Shown piece by piece: positions 53,977 through 62,001 of a stretch of DNA of 64,000 nt. Source of the stretch: Cohnella silvisoli (GTDB lineage Bacteria > Bacillota > Bacilli > Paenibacillales > Paenibacillaceae); contig NZ_JAIOAP010000003.1 in the NCBI RefSeq assembly GCF_021190915.1, positions 310,001 through 374,000 of the forward strand, read 5' to 3'. The notes beneath the pieces were generated by a model. That model did no database searches, was not told the DNA's origin, and was given only the letters and a program-made list of their open reading frames with translations. Every line of letters starts with the position of its first letter. The first letter of the stretch is position 1. The translations under genes were made by a program, and so were the position numbers.

Positions 53977-54020
53977 GAGTAAATAAATGTAAGGATTTTC
54001 AAAGTGTGAGGTGAAGGTGC

Positions 54021-56063
54021 ATGTCAAGGGAGATCCATCAGAGGATAACCAGCGAGAGAGATCGAATGGAGAAGCATTATCTTGTCGGTAGGGATAATGA
54101 GGTGCTATTTTATCAGGAACAAATATTAGGCGATACCTTCACCGTAAGAATTCTTAATCTTTACGGGACCGGTGGAGTAGGAAAGAGCTATTTGCTTAAT
54201 GAATTTCGCCGACTTTCGGAACAGGCTGATATCAAATTCCTCATCTTAGACAGCCACGTATTTCCTCGTAACCCTTCGGAGTTCTGCTTGTACCTCCTAC
54301 ACATGCTTCACTATCCCGTTCAGTCTATAGAACCGGCAGCCGACATAAGCCTATTAAACGACGAATGCCTTAATGCACTTCAGGAAGCCGTTGGACAGAA
54401 GAAAATGGTGCTTGCTCTGGATACATTCGAAGTCATTGGCGAGATGGAAAGCTGGTTGCGGGATGTTTTCCTACCCAATCTGAAATCGAATATCCTTATT
54501 ATCATTTCGGGGAGGCACCCCTTACAAGGATTATGGCTTTCTTCGCCTGTTTGGCGGCAGTTCATTTACCGTATGCCTCTTGCAGGTTTTGATTATTTAT
54601 CTGTGAAACGGTTCCTAGAGCTCTCAAACATTGAGCAGGAAGAGAGGATTAGACACGTATATGCCTTGTCCAAGGGGCACCCACTGACCTTAGCACTGCT
54701 CGTCGCTAACCCATCGGCACTGCCCTTGCAGAATATCCCATTTGAGGATAGCAGTGAGACCTTCAGATATGTTGTGAATAGCTGGTTAACGGAGGTTCAT
54801 AGTCCGGACATGCGCGTTTTGGTTGAGACGGCCGCTGTAGTTAGGCATTTCAACCAAGAATTACTAAGTTATGTGATGGAGAAAGAGGTAACAACGGAGC
54901 AGTTCCAGCAGTTATTAAAGCTTTCTTTTGTCCAGCGGGTGGATAGAGGATGGGTGCTGCATGACTTGTTACGTGATGCCATCACTTATGAATTGCGGTT
55001 ACGTATGCCTGAATACTACAATCGACTGTGGAAACGTTGTGTTTTGTATTATTACGATAAAATCAAACAAACAGCTCATACAAAAATAATGTCCTGGGAA
55101 AATGCGGAGTGGTTTTATTATATTGGAAATCAGTTGATTCAAGCTGTTTTTTATCAACAATCCGTATGTTATAGCTCGGAGCCGCTCAATCCCTCGAACA
55201 GGGCGGAAGCCGAGCGGTACATCGTCAATCGCCACCTCAACGCGAAGGACGTACGAATCAAGCTTACGAACCCGGATACCAAAGAAGAGCATGACTACTT
55301 GATAACAAGTGAAGACAGCCTTTATGGGCTAAAACATATCCACCTGAAGGAATTGTACGAACTGGATCCGAATTCCGTTAAGCTGACAAGAGACTCGCAA
55401 GGGACGGTTTGCGGTCTATCGGTTATTATACCTATTAACGTGCATACATTGGACTATTTACGATCTAAACCGTTGTCCTCGGTATACTTCAACAGCCTAC
55501 CGGAATCCAAGCTTAAAGAGCTGAGGGTTCCTAAGCATTCAAGCGCGGGTTACTTCTTCAAGACGCTAGATATCTACGACTTATCCGACATCCCCATGCT
55601 GCAGTCAACAGGGTTAACCTTTATCACGCATATGCTGGCTTGCGGCTACGTAGTGGCAGCCCCCCCGCCCATTCCCTTCACTTATGCCATATTAAAGAGC
55701 TTGGGGTGTGAAATGACGAAGGATGTGGTCCACTTCGATTACGATGAGAAGATCCCGTCCCCGCTGTTCGTTATAGATACCAGAGGAAACAAGCTGGAGC
55801 ATTACCTGAATAGAATGGTCGCTTCGTTCGGGATCCTAGAGGAAAGGAAAGGCCGGGATGAGAAAAATGCGTCCTTGACCCTTAAGGAAAATGCGGTGAT
55901 TGAGCTTGTTATTAAGGGATATTCCAATCTTGAGATCGCCAAATGTTTATTTCTCAGCGAATCCACAGTAAAGAAGCATGTCAGCAATATCTATAGAAAG
56001 CTGGACGTGAATAAAAGAGCGCAGTTAATCAATAAGTATCCGATGAAATCAAATGATCAATAA
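54021..56063 (+). CDS. ATPase-LuxR transcriptional regulator with GNAT-like centre
   Basis: A 680-residue protein. Residues about 20-300 form a P-loop ATPase of the STAND/NB-ARC-like kind: LYGTGGVGKSYLL (Walker A, about 49-61), VLALDTFEV (Walker B), then FIYRMPLAGFDYLSVKRFLE and SKGHPLTLALL. Residues about 400-600 resemble a diverged GNAT-type fold without the standard acetyl-CoA loop. The last 65 residues are a LuxR helix-turn-helix (LVIKGYSNLEIAKCLFLSES, then VKKHVSNIYRKLDV). GAGGTGAAGG precedes the ATG. Its surface-protein neighbours on both sides are plausible targets, by inference. Confidence 0.85.
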   Translation: MSREIHQRITSERDRMEKHYLVGRDNEVLFYQEQILGDTFTVRILNLYGTGGVGKSYLLNEFRRLSEQADIKFLILDSHVFPRNPSEFCLYLLHMLHYPVQSIEPAADISLLNDECLNALQEAVGQKKMVLALDTFEVIGEMESWLRDVFLPNLKSNILIIISGRHPLQGLWLSSPVWRQFIYRMPLAGFDYLSVKRFLELSNIEQEERIRHVYALSKGHPLTLALLVANPSALPLQNIPFEDSSETFRYVVNSWLTEVHSPDMRVLVETAAVVRHFNQELLSYVMEKEVTTEQFQQLLKLSFVQRVDRGWVLHDLLRDAITYELRLRMPEYYNRLWKRCVLYYYDKIKQTAHTKIMSWENAEWFYYIGNQLIQAVFYQQSVCYSSEPLNPSNRAEAERYIVNRHLNAKDVRIKLTNPDTKEEHDYLITSEDSLYGLKHIHLKELYELDPNSVKLTRDSQGTVCGLSVIIPINVHTLDYLRSKPLSSVYFNSLPESKLKELRVPKHSSAGYFFKTLDIYDLSDIPMLQSTGLTFITHMLACGYVVAAPPPIPFTYAILKSLGCEMTKDVVHFDYDEKIPSPLFVIDTRGNKLEHYLNRMVASFGILEERKGRDEKNASLTLKENAVIELVIKGYSNLEIAKCLFLSESTVKKHVSNIYRKLDVNKRAQLINKYPMKSNDQ

Positions 56064-56070
56064 GAAGAGA

Positions 56071-56096
56071 AGCCTTGGCGGTTGCTGAGGCTTTTA
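56071..56096 (+). terminator. possible terminator after the LuxR-type gene
   Basis: AGCCT and AGGCT flank a 12-base loop with an inner GC pair and are followed by TTTTAC. The short stem makes it a weak call. Confidence 0.5.
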
Positions 56097-56220
56097 CTTT
56101 TGTGCAGCCCGTTTCTACTCCGTTTATACTCCTTTAGTACTTCTTTCGGACAATACGCATCGAGACCACGGCATGATACCGTTAAAGAGGTGTTGAATAG
56201 AGGTTCTTAGGAGGAAAGTA

Positions 56221-56928
56221 ATGAGAAGAATAAGTATGGTGCTACTACTAGTCGTAACAGCATTATTCTGCCTTGCAACAGGAGCGTACGCCGCCAGTAA
56301 AATCACAGCGATTAAGGCTTTCTTGGACGGGGATATCAAATTCGTTAAAGACGGAGTGAACTGGCAACCAACGGACAGTAAAGGGAACGAGGTTCTACCG
56401 ATTACCTATAACGGAACGACCTACTTGCCTCTTCGAGTCATCGCCGATGCTTTTAACATTCCAGTAAAGTATGATGGCAGGGCAAAAACAATCTCACTCG
56501 GAAATACCGAGGGGGTCTCTGACAACCAAAATGTCACCCTGTACGCCAAGCAAATGAAAACAGAGTACTCCGCCTCTGCCTATTATGACGTGATCGACAA
56601 AAAGCAGCTAGTCTTCGGAGGACATCAGTATAATGGAGCCTTTGCAGTGACGGCGAGCTCCAGTGAGATCTATTATTTGAAAGTAGATTTCGGGCAAAAG
56701 TACAATTCCTTGCATCTAATAATGGTGGGCAAGGCCAACATGAAATTTAAAGTGTACAACGGGGATAAGCAGCAATTGACGGATGAGATCAGCCTCGTTG
56801 AAGGCGAAGTCAAAGAGGTAGACGTTGATCTGCAAGGCAGCCAATTTGCCACGATATATACGTACGGGGCCGATACGAGCAACGGCTATCCTTTAGTTTA
56901 TATTTTGAAGGACAGCTATGTGAAATAA
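56221..56928 (+). CDS. secreted protein with copper-amine-oxidase-like stalk domain
   Basis: A 235-residue protein with a signal peptide (MVLLLVVTALFCLATGAYA), a short stalk domain (YNGTTYLPLRVIADAFNIPV, about 61-80) and a C-terminal beta-sandwich (about 120-235). The latter looks like the NPCBM/carbohydrate-binding type sandwiches that follow such stalk domains. AGGAGG precedes the ATG. It lies 17 bp before the SLH protein gene and is probably cotranscribed with it. Confidence 0.82.
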   Translation: MRRISMVLLLVVTALFCLATGAYAASKITAIKAFLDGDIKFVKDGVNWQPTDSKGNEVLPITYNGTTYLPLRVIADAFNIPVKYDGRAKTISLGNTEGVSDNQNVTLYAKQMKTEYSASAYYDVIDKKQLVFGGHQYNGAFAVTASSSEIYYLKVDFGQKYNSLHLIMVGKANMKFKVYNGDKQQLTDEISLVEGEVKEVDVDLQGSQFATIYTYGADTSNGYPLVYILKDSYVK

Positions 56929-56945
56929 CTGAAGGAGGAGAGGCT

Positions 56946-58595
56946 GTGAGTGTAGCAAAAAAGTCGTTTGTAGGGGTCATAGTCTTTCTTTTATCGTTGT
57001 GTGCTGTAGGACCGATGCCCCGTATATTCGCAGAAGGGCACATTTATAATTTTAGCATTAAGAGCGCGGATCCTTATTTAATTGCCGGGAATCGCTATTC
57101 CATTTCATATACGTTAGAAAAACCTTCAGGGTCATTTACTACTACCGAAATACAATATTCCACTAGTAACGGATTAAATTGGAACAGCTTTGGGGATGTG
57201 CTGCATTTTATCCTTCCTCTCGATTCACAGCTAACTTCGGCCATTTTCCGAGTAAATGTAGACTTTGGAGCCGTGTTCCTCGGACCCGCCGCAAGCCATT
57301 CCGATCAGACAATTGGTCCATTCAAAATTATGCAGCCTGGTTCGGCGACAGATGTCACAGCGGTGCCAAATGAGAATGGCTCAGTAACGATCGCTTGGAC
57401 TGACAATTCGAACATGGAGTCGTATTACCAGATTACACGCGATGGCCCTGACGGTACTAAAACGTTCTATGTTAAAAATACGACAGATTACTTCGGCCCA
57501 CTCAGTTACGTGGATAACAGTACAAATAAATATGTCAGTACGATCTACGCATACTCCGTGTTACCGGTTATTGATCAATACAGCTTGCCAGACAACAATA
57601 AACCAGGAGCTGTAAGTGCGCTCGTCAAAACCATTGCGCAGAAGAGGTCTTTGGATTCAATTGACGCCTTAAAAAATATCCCCCTACTAACTGAACCCGA
57701 CACGAGTATATTGACATTCAAGACTCAGTTTAACGATAGGTGGAGCAAGTACATTCTGGACATTGATAAAGTACCTGTAAGCAGTGTCACATTAAATAAA
57801 AAAGTAATCACTCTGATGAAAGGTGAGAGCGAAGCGCTGACAGCGACAGTAGTTCCTGCTAACGCGGCCAATCAGAAGGTAGCGTGGAGCAGCGATAATC
57901 CGCAAGTCGCTAACGTAGACAGTGCGGGTAAAGTAACGGCCATTTCTCCTGGGGTGGCGAAAATCATCGTGAAGACGGATAGCGGAGGATTAACCGGTGT
58001 TTGCATCGTGACGGTACCGGAAATGCCGGCACCGCCCCCCGTTAAACTTGAGCTCGGATTCACGGATATTGCCGGACACTGGGCGAACGAGTATATCACG
58101 AAAGCAGTGGCTATGGGATTCGTCAGCGGTTATCCGGATGGAACGTTCCGTCCGGATGAGGGTATCACACGCGCCGAGTTTACGAATATGCTCATGAAAG
58201 GGATTATGCCCATGACGGAAGGTACGCCGCTTGTCTTCAAGGATAAGAAGGATGTCGGAGTCTGGGCAGTCAAATCGGTGGAACAGGCGGTGAAGCTCGG
58301 AATCATCAGCGGTTACGCAGACGGTACATTTCGCCCGCAAGCAAACATTACCCATGCGGAGATGATTTCGATGGTTGTCCGAGCTTCAGGCATTCCCGCT
58401 GACCAAGTAAAGCCAACCAGCTTTACCGACGATAAGGACATTCCGAAATGGGCCAAAGCCACCGTCTCTACAGCCGAGCTGACCGGCATTATTATCGTGA
58501 GTGGCCTCACGGACAACAAATTCGCACCACAGACGAAGTCCACCCGTGCAGAAGCGGCATCGGCGATTGTCCAGATGCTGCGTATTCGAAAATAG
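56946..58595 (+). CDS. S-layer-homology protein with BIG2 domain
   Basis: A 549-residue exported protein: signal peptide (residues 1-30), a beta-rich region, a fibronectin type III-like segment (about 135-220), a bacterial Ig-like BIG2 domain (about 277-357, VTLNKKVITLMKGESEALTA) and three SLH repeats at the end (FTDIAGHWANEYITKAVAMG, then two more). SLH repeats bind pyruvylated secondary wall polymer and hold the protein on the cell surface. The GTG start follows GAAGGAGGAG. The third repeat is less regular, with a local insertion. The ligand is unknown. Confidence 0.9.
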   Translation: MSVAKKSFVGVIVFLLSLCAVGPMPRIFAEGHIYNFSIKSADPYLIAGNRYSISYTLEKPSGSFTTTEIQYSTSNGLNWNSFGDVLHFILPLDSQLTSAIFRVNVDFGAVFLGPAASHSDQTIGPFKIMQPGSATDVTAVPNENGSVTIAWTDNSNMESYYQITRDGPDGTKTFYVKNTTDYFGPLSYVDNSTNKYVSTIYAYSVLPVIDQYSLPDNNKPGAVSALVKTIAQKRSLDSIDALKNIPLLTEPDTSILTFKTQFNDRWSKYILDIDKVPVSSVTLNKKVITLMKGESEALTATVVPANAANQKVAWSSDNPQVANVDSAGKVTAISPGVAKIIVKTDSGGLTGVCIVTVPEMPAPPPVKLELGFTDIAGHWANEYITKAVAMGFVSGYPDGTFRPDEGITRAEFTNMLMKGIMPMTEGTPLVFKDKKDVGVWAVKSVEQAVKLGIISGYADGTFRPQANITHAEMISMVVRASGIPADQVKPTSFTDDKDIPKWAKATVSTAELTGIIIVSGLTDNKFAPQTKSTRAEAASAIVQMLRIRK

Positions 58596-58671
58596 AAATA
58601 GCGGCTTTCCGCCAATCGGACTTTGTAGCGTTCTTCGGGCGAGGCAATAAAGTTGATAGCAGTTAGCCGGC

Positions 58672-58697
58672 GAAGGGATATCACATCCCTTCTTTTT
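58672..58697. terminator. terminator between the SLH gene and the small minus-strand gene
   Basis: GAAGGGAT and ATCCCTTC pair perfectly around a 5-nt loop with TTTTTTT after the plus-strand arm. It ends the SLH gene and may also serve the minus-strand gene at 58724, which ends 27 bp away. Confidence 0.85.
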
Positions 58698-58723
58698 TTG
58701 CGAAAAAGCCCGTATGAGGTGAT

Positions 58724-58879
58724 TCAGCTTTCTGGAGAAGGACCCCCTTTGGAACCTTCGCTCATCCCGTTTAATTTGCTTAGCGTCTTGCGCGATGAAG
58801 ACTGTTCTTGAATTCGTTGTTCCCATTCCGATACACGCACTTTCGACAAGTTCATGAAGTCATTTTCATTTGGCAACAT
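58724..58879 (-). CDS. small protein, 51 residues, unknown function
   Basis: A 52-codon frame (51 residues plus stop) on the minus strand begins with ATG 58879 after AAGGAGG at a good distance. The product starts MLPNENDFMNLSKVRVSEWE and has a charged helix followed by a Gly/Ser/Pro tail. It is hydrophilic, without a signal peptide or membrane segment. The frame ends just before a hairpin. I do not recognise the family. It is divergent from the SgrR-like gene. Confidence 0.6.
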   Translation of the reverse strand: MLPNENDFMNLSKVRVSEWEQRIQEQSSSRKTLSKLNGMSEGSKGGPSPES

Positions 58880-58988
58880 GTGATTTCCTCCTTGCGTTCT
58901 CTTCTGAGCTTTATTATGCTGTAGACAAAAGAGGAAAAAAAGTGAACAGTTTTATTTTCCCTTTTCCCCTTTTAAGGAGGGACCTTTC

Positions 58989-60794
58989 ATGTATCCAGCG
59001 GTTGAGAGATATTTAACGATACTAAATAAACTAGGAATTCACGAGGAAAAGGGCTCATCCATCGAAGTGTCCACGGATGAATTAGCTCTAATTTTGTTTT
59101 GTACAACGCGTAATGTGAAAATCATTATTAAGAAGCTCGTGGATGAAGGGCTTATCGAATGGCAAGCAGGGCGGGGGCGGGGCAATCTATCCAAGCTTAC
59201 CTTTCTGGCGGAGAAGGAACCGCTTCTGATGGAATGGGCACAGGAGCTATCGCGAAAAGGGGAATATAAACAAGCGTTCGACCTCCTGCAGACGTATTCC
59301 CAGAGCGCCGAGGTTAAAGATCGCTTCGTGCATTGGCTGAATAGTCATTTCGGGTATGAGGCCGAGCAAAAGGAAGGAAACTCGGTAGTCGATACGCTTC
59401 GTTTTCCCGTATACTGTCCGATCAACACGTTGGATCCTTCAGAGGTTCGTTTTTCTTTTGATTCGCATATGATCCGTCAAGTATTCGATCGTCTGGTCGA
59501 ATATGATTCGGTTTCAGGACGAGTTATACCGAGCATAGCTCATTCATGGGAATCCAATCCCGATGCCACGGAGTGGACCTTTTATTTGCGTAAAGGAATT
59601 CGATTTCATCACGGAAGAGAACTGACGTCCGAAGATGTTCATTTTACGTTGGAAAGATTAAGAGGGAATAGACCGCACAATTGGTTGGTCCGTTACGTTA
59701 AACAGATGGAGTGCATCGGGAATCGTACGATTCGGATTGTTTTAGACAAACCCAACCATATTTTTTTGAATTATTTATGCTCATCGGCGATGTCGATCCT
59801 CCCCAAGGATCTAATGCTTAAAGATGAAGAGCAATTCTGGAATTTTCCGATTGGCAGCGGACCGTTCCAGCTTTTCCAATGGACGGAGTGCTGTTTTGAA
59901 ATGACGGCGAACCCTTATTACTATCAAGGAAGAGCGCACCTAGATCGCGTCGTAATTGCAATCATGCCCGAGGATACGGCTTCGCTGTCTTCCAATGCGA
60001 ATTGGCGACAGCTCATCTCCGATCATAGAACGAAGGATACGGTATCCGATAGGGATTGGAAATCGATAGAGTCTCTATGGCGTGGATGCACGCTGATTTC
60101 CTGGAATTTGAGAAAACAAGGACCGCAGCAATCTCTACATTTTCGGCTGGCATTCGAACTGCTGCTGGATCGAATGAAGCAGATTCGCGATCTGGGAGGA
60201 GATCGTTCCTATCCAGCCAGAGGCTTCAGACCAACGGAGCGGACTCCTTATGAAGAGTCTTCTTCAAACCCTGAAGAAGCCAAACGATTGCTTAGAGAGG
60301 CTGGGTATGAAGGGGCAACGATCCAGTTGTTGACTTATGGCAGTCACGTAGCGGATGCCATTTGGATTCAGGAACGGTGCGCTGAGTTCGGGATAACGGT
60401 AATTGTTCATACCGAGGACAACGTGTGTACATCGGAAGGCAAAGGCGACATGGATTGTATTCTGCATGGGATGGTATTCGGCGACGACGAGGTTTGCGAG
60501 ATAGAGAATTATGAGCAGATCGGAAATTCGCTCAGGGATTACTTACATCCGACAATGCTCGAATGGGTAGAAATAGAAGTCGAGAAAGTGCTTGCCTGTA
60601 AGCAGAAAGAGCAAAGAAGGCAGTTGATGGACGGGATCGAGCAGAAGTTGCGAGAAGAAGCTCATCTCCTTTTCCTGTTGCATAAGAAAATAAATACGCA
60701 GATCCATCCAGCCGTAAATGGCGTAGGAATAACATCGCTTGGATGGATTGAATTCAAGAAAATCTGGTTGGAAAATCCGGCTTCCGTATCCTAA
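58989..60794 (+). CDS. SgrR-like regulator: winged helix fused to a solute-binding domain
   Basis: A 601-residue protein with an SgrR_N-type DNA-binding domain (about 1-95, ALILFCTTRNVKIIIKKLVDEG, RGRGNLSKLTFL). An SBP_bac_5 domain, as in peptide/nickel ABC binding proteins, follows (about 135-600: RQVFDRLVEYDSVSGRVIPS, FYLRKGIRFHHGRELTSEDV). No signal peptide is present, so the binding domain is cytosolic and probably senses a ligand for regulation. AAGGAGGG precedes the ATG. The small gene at 58724 is divergent. The ligand and target genes are unknown. Confidence 0.85.
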   Translation: MYPAVERYLTILNKLGIHEEKGSSIEVSTDELALILFCTTRNVKIIIKKLVDEGLIEWQAGRGRGNLSKLTFLAEKEPLLMEWAQELSRKGEYKQAFDLLQTYSQSAEVKDRFVHWLNSHFGYEAEQKEGNSVVDTLRFPVYCPINTLDPSEVRFSFDSHMIRQVFDRLVEYDSVSGRVIPSIAHSWESNPDATEWTFYLRKGIRFHHGRELTSEDVHFTLERLRGNRPHNWLVRYVKQMECIGNRTIRIVLDKPNHIFLNYLCSSAMSILPKDLMLKDEEQFWNFPIGSGPFQLFQWTECCFEMTANPYYYQGRAHLDRVVIAIMPEDTASLSSNANWRQLISDHRTKDTVSDRDWKSIESLWRGCTLISWNLRKQGPQQSLHFRLAFELLLDRMKQIRDLGGDRSYPARGFRPTERTPYEESSSNPEEAKRLLREAGYEGATIQLLTYGSHVADAIWIQERCAEFGITVIVHTEDNVCTSEGKGDMDCILHGMVFGDDEVCEIENYEQIGNSLRDYLHPTMLEWVEIEVEKVLACKQKEQRRQLMDGIEQKLREEAHLLFLLHKKINTQIHPAVNGVGITSLGWIEFKKIWLENPASVS

Positions 60795-60921
60795 AGGCTC
60801 TGCCTGAATTTCAGCAAACTTTAAGCAGTTCTTTAACCCTGTTTCAGCTTCGCCCTTCATAATGGCGTTAGGCCCAGCAACTGAATGACTCGTACCTGCC
60901 AATAGAAGGGATGTCGTTACT

Positions 60922-61851
60922 TTGTCAAAGTCCAAGCCATTGTCCAAACCTTTGTCCCAAAACCGATTGTGGATTTTTATCTCCGTGCTTCTGGCCATCA
61001 TTCTCGTCATTTATGTTATTCTGTATCCTCCGGGTAGAAAATCCGGGAGCGACACCACGACTTTAGCAAGCGTCAACGGCATCAGCATAAGCAAAGGAAA
61101 TCTTTATGACGCTCTCCTGGCGACTGGCGGACAACAAACGATGGCAACCTTGATCAATAATGAATTGATCCGACAGGCCGCCGAGAAACAAGGGGTTGTC
61201 ATAACGGATGCCGATGTCGAGAAGGAAATGGAATCGGTACGCCAAAATTTCGGTACGGACGAGGAGTTTCAGCAAGCACTGACGATGTACGGAATGTCTC
61301 TGGATAGCCTCAAGAAAGAAATGGCTACGCAAGCGCAGCTTCGTAAGCTGCTTATGCCTCAAGTCAAAATTACGGATGCGGATATTAAGAAATATTACGA
61401 CGATAATCTTGAAACGTTAAAGACGCCGGAGAAAGTTAAAGCATCGCACATTGCGGTCGCCACCAAAGCGGAAGCGGAAACGATTCTGACGGAGCTTAAG
61501 AACGGCGCTGATTTCGCCGCCAAAGCAAAGGAAAAATCGACAGATACGGCGACTAAGGATAAAGGCGGGGAGCTCGAGCCTTTCGCCAAAGCGGACAAGG
61601 AAGAGGCCATATCGAATGCCGTGTTCGCGTTGAAAAACGGTGAATTAAGCGGAGTTGTTGAGGCGAAAGACGGATTTCATATTTATAAGTTAACTGAGCG
61701 GCATGCCGCCATAACTCCAACGCTAGACGAGAAGAAAGATGAAATTCGGGAGAAGCTAACGACAGAGCAGATCGCCACTTTATCCAAGACGTGGATGGAA
61801 CAGCAGAAATCCAGTGCCAAAATCGTTAATTCACTTACACCCGTAAGCTGA
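60922..61851 (+). CDS. membrane-anchored PrsA/SurA-like peptidyl-prolyl isomerase
   Basis: A 309-residue protein with an uncleaved membrane anchor near the start (LWIFISVLLAIILVIYVILY, about 16-35) and no lipobox, unlike the PrsA lipoprotein. A SurA_N-type chaperone region (about 50-155) and a parvulin rotamase domain (about 165-270: VKASHIAVATKAEAETIL, ELSGVVEAKDGFHIYKL) follow. It should help fold exported proteins on the outer face. The start is TTG 60922 after AGAAGGGATG. The following gene encodes SecA2. Confidence 0.85.
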   Translation: MSKSKPLSKPLSQNRLWIFISVLLAIILVIYVILYPPGRKSGSDTTTLASVNGISISKGNLYDALLATGGQQTMATLINNELIRQAAEKQGVVITDADVEKEMESVRQNFGTDEEFQQALTMYGMSLDSLKKEMATQAQLRKLLMPQVKITDADIKKYYDDNLETLKTPEKVKASHIAVATKAEAETILTELKNGADFAAKAKEKSTDTATKDKGGELEPFAKADKEEAISNAVFALKNGELSGVVEAKDGFHIYKLTERHAAITPTLDEKKDEIREKLTTEQIATLSKTWMEQQKSSAKIVNSLTPVS

Positions 61852-61871
61852 GTTATCAATCTGAATACCGG

Positions 61872-61916
61872 TGGAGCTGGCTTAAGTCTCAGTGACTTGG
61901 AGCAGCTCCATTTTTT
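61872..61916 (+). terminator. terminator after the foldase gene
   Basis: TGGAGCTG and CAGCTCCA form the stem, with inner AAGTC/GACTT pairing, followed by TTTTTTAATT. Confidence 0.85.
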
Positions 61917-62001
61917 AATTCGAAAGATTGCAACGCTATGAATTCAGCCGCGTAATCCCTATAATGAAATCATTATGGTTTATGAAGAGAGGATTTTCTC
62001 C

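Noticed and set aside
54099..54800. Reading the ATPase-LuxR protein as an antiphage STAND system
   Set aside because: The effector end is a LuxR DNA-binding domain and no nuclease, protease or toxin domain is present; the neighbours are surface proteins.
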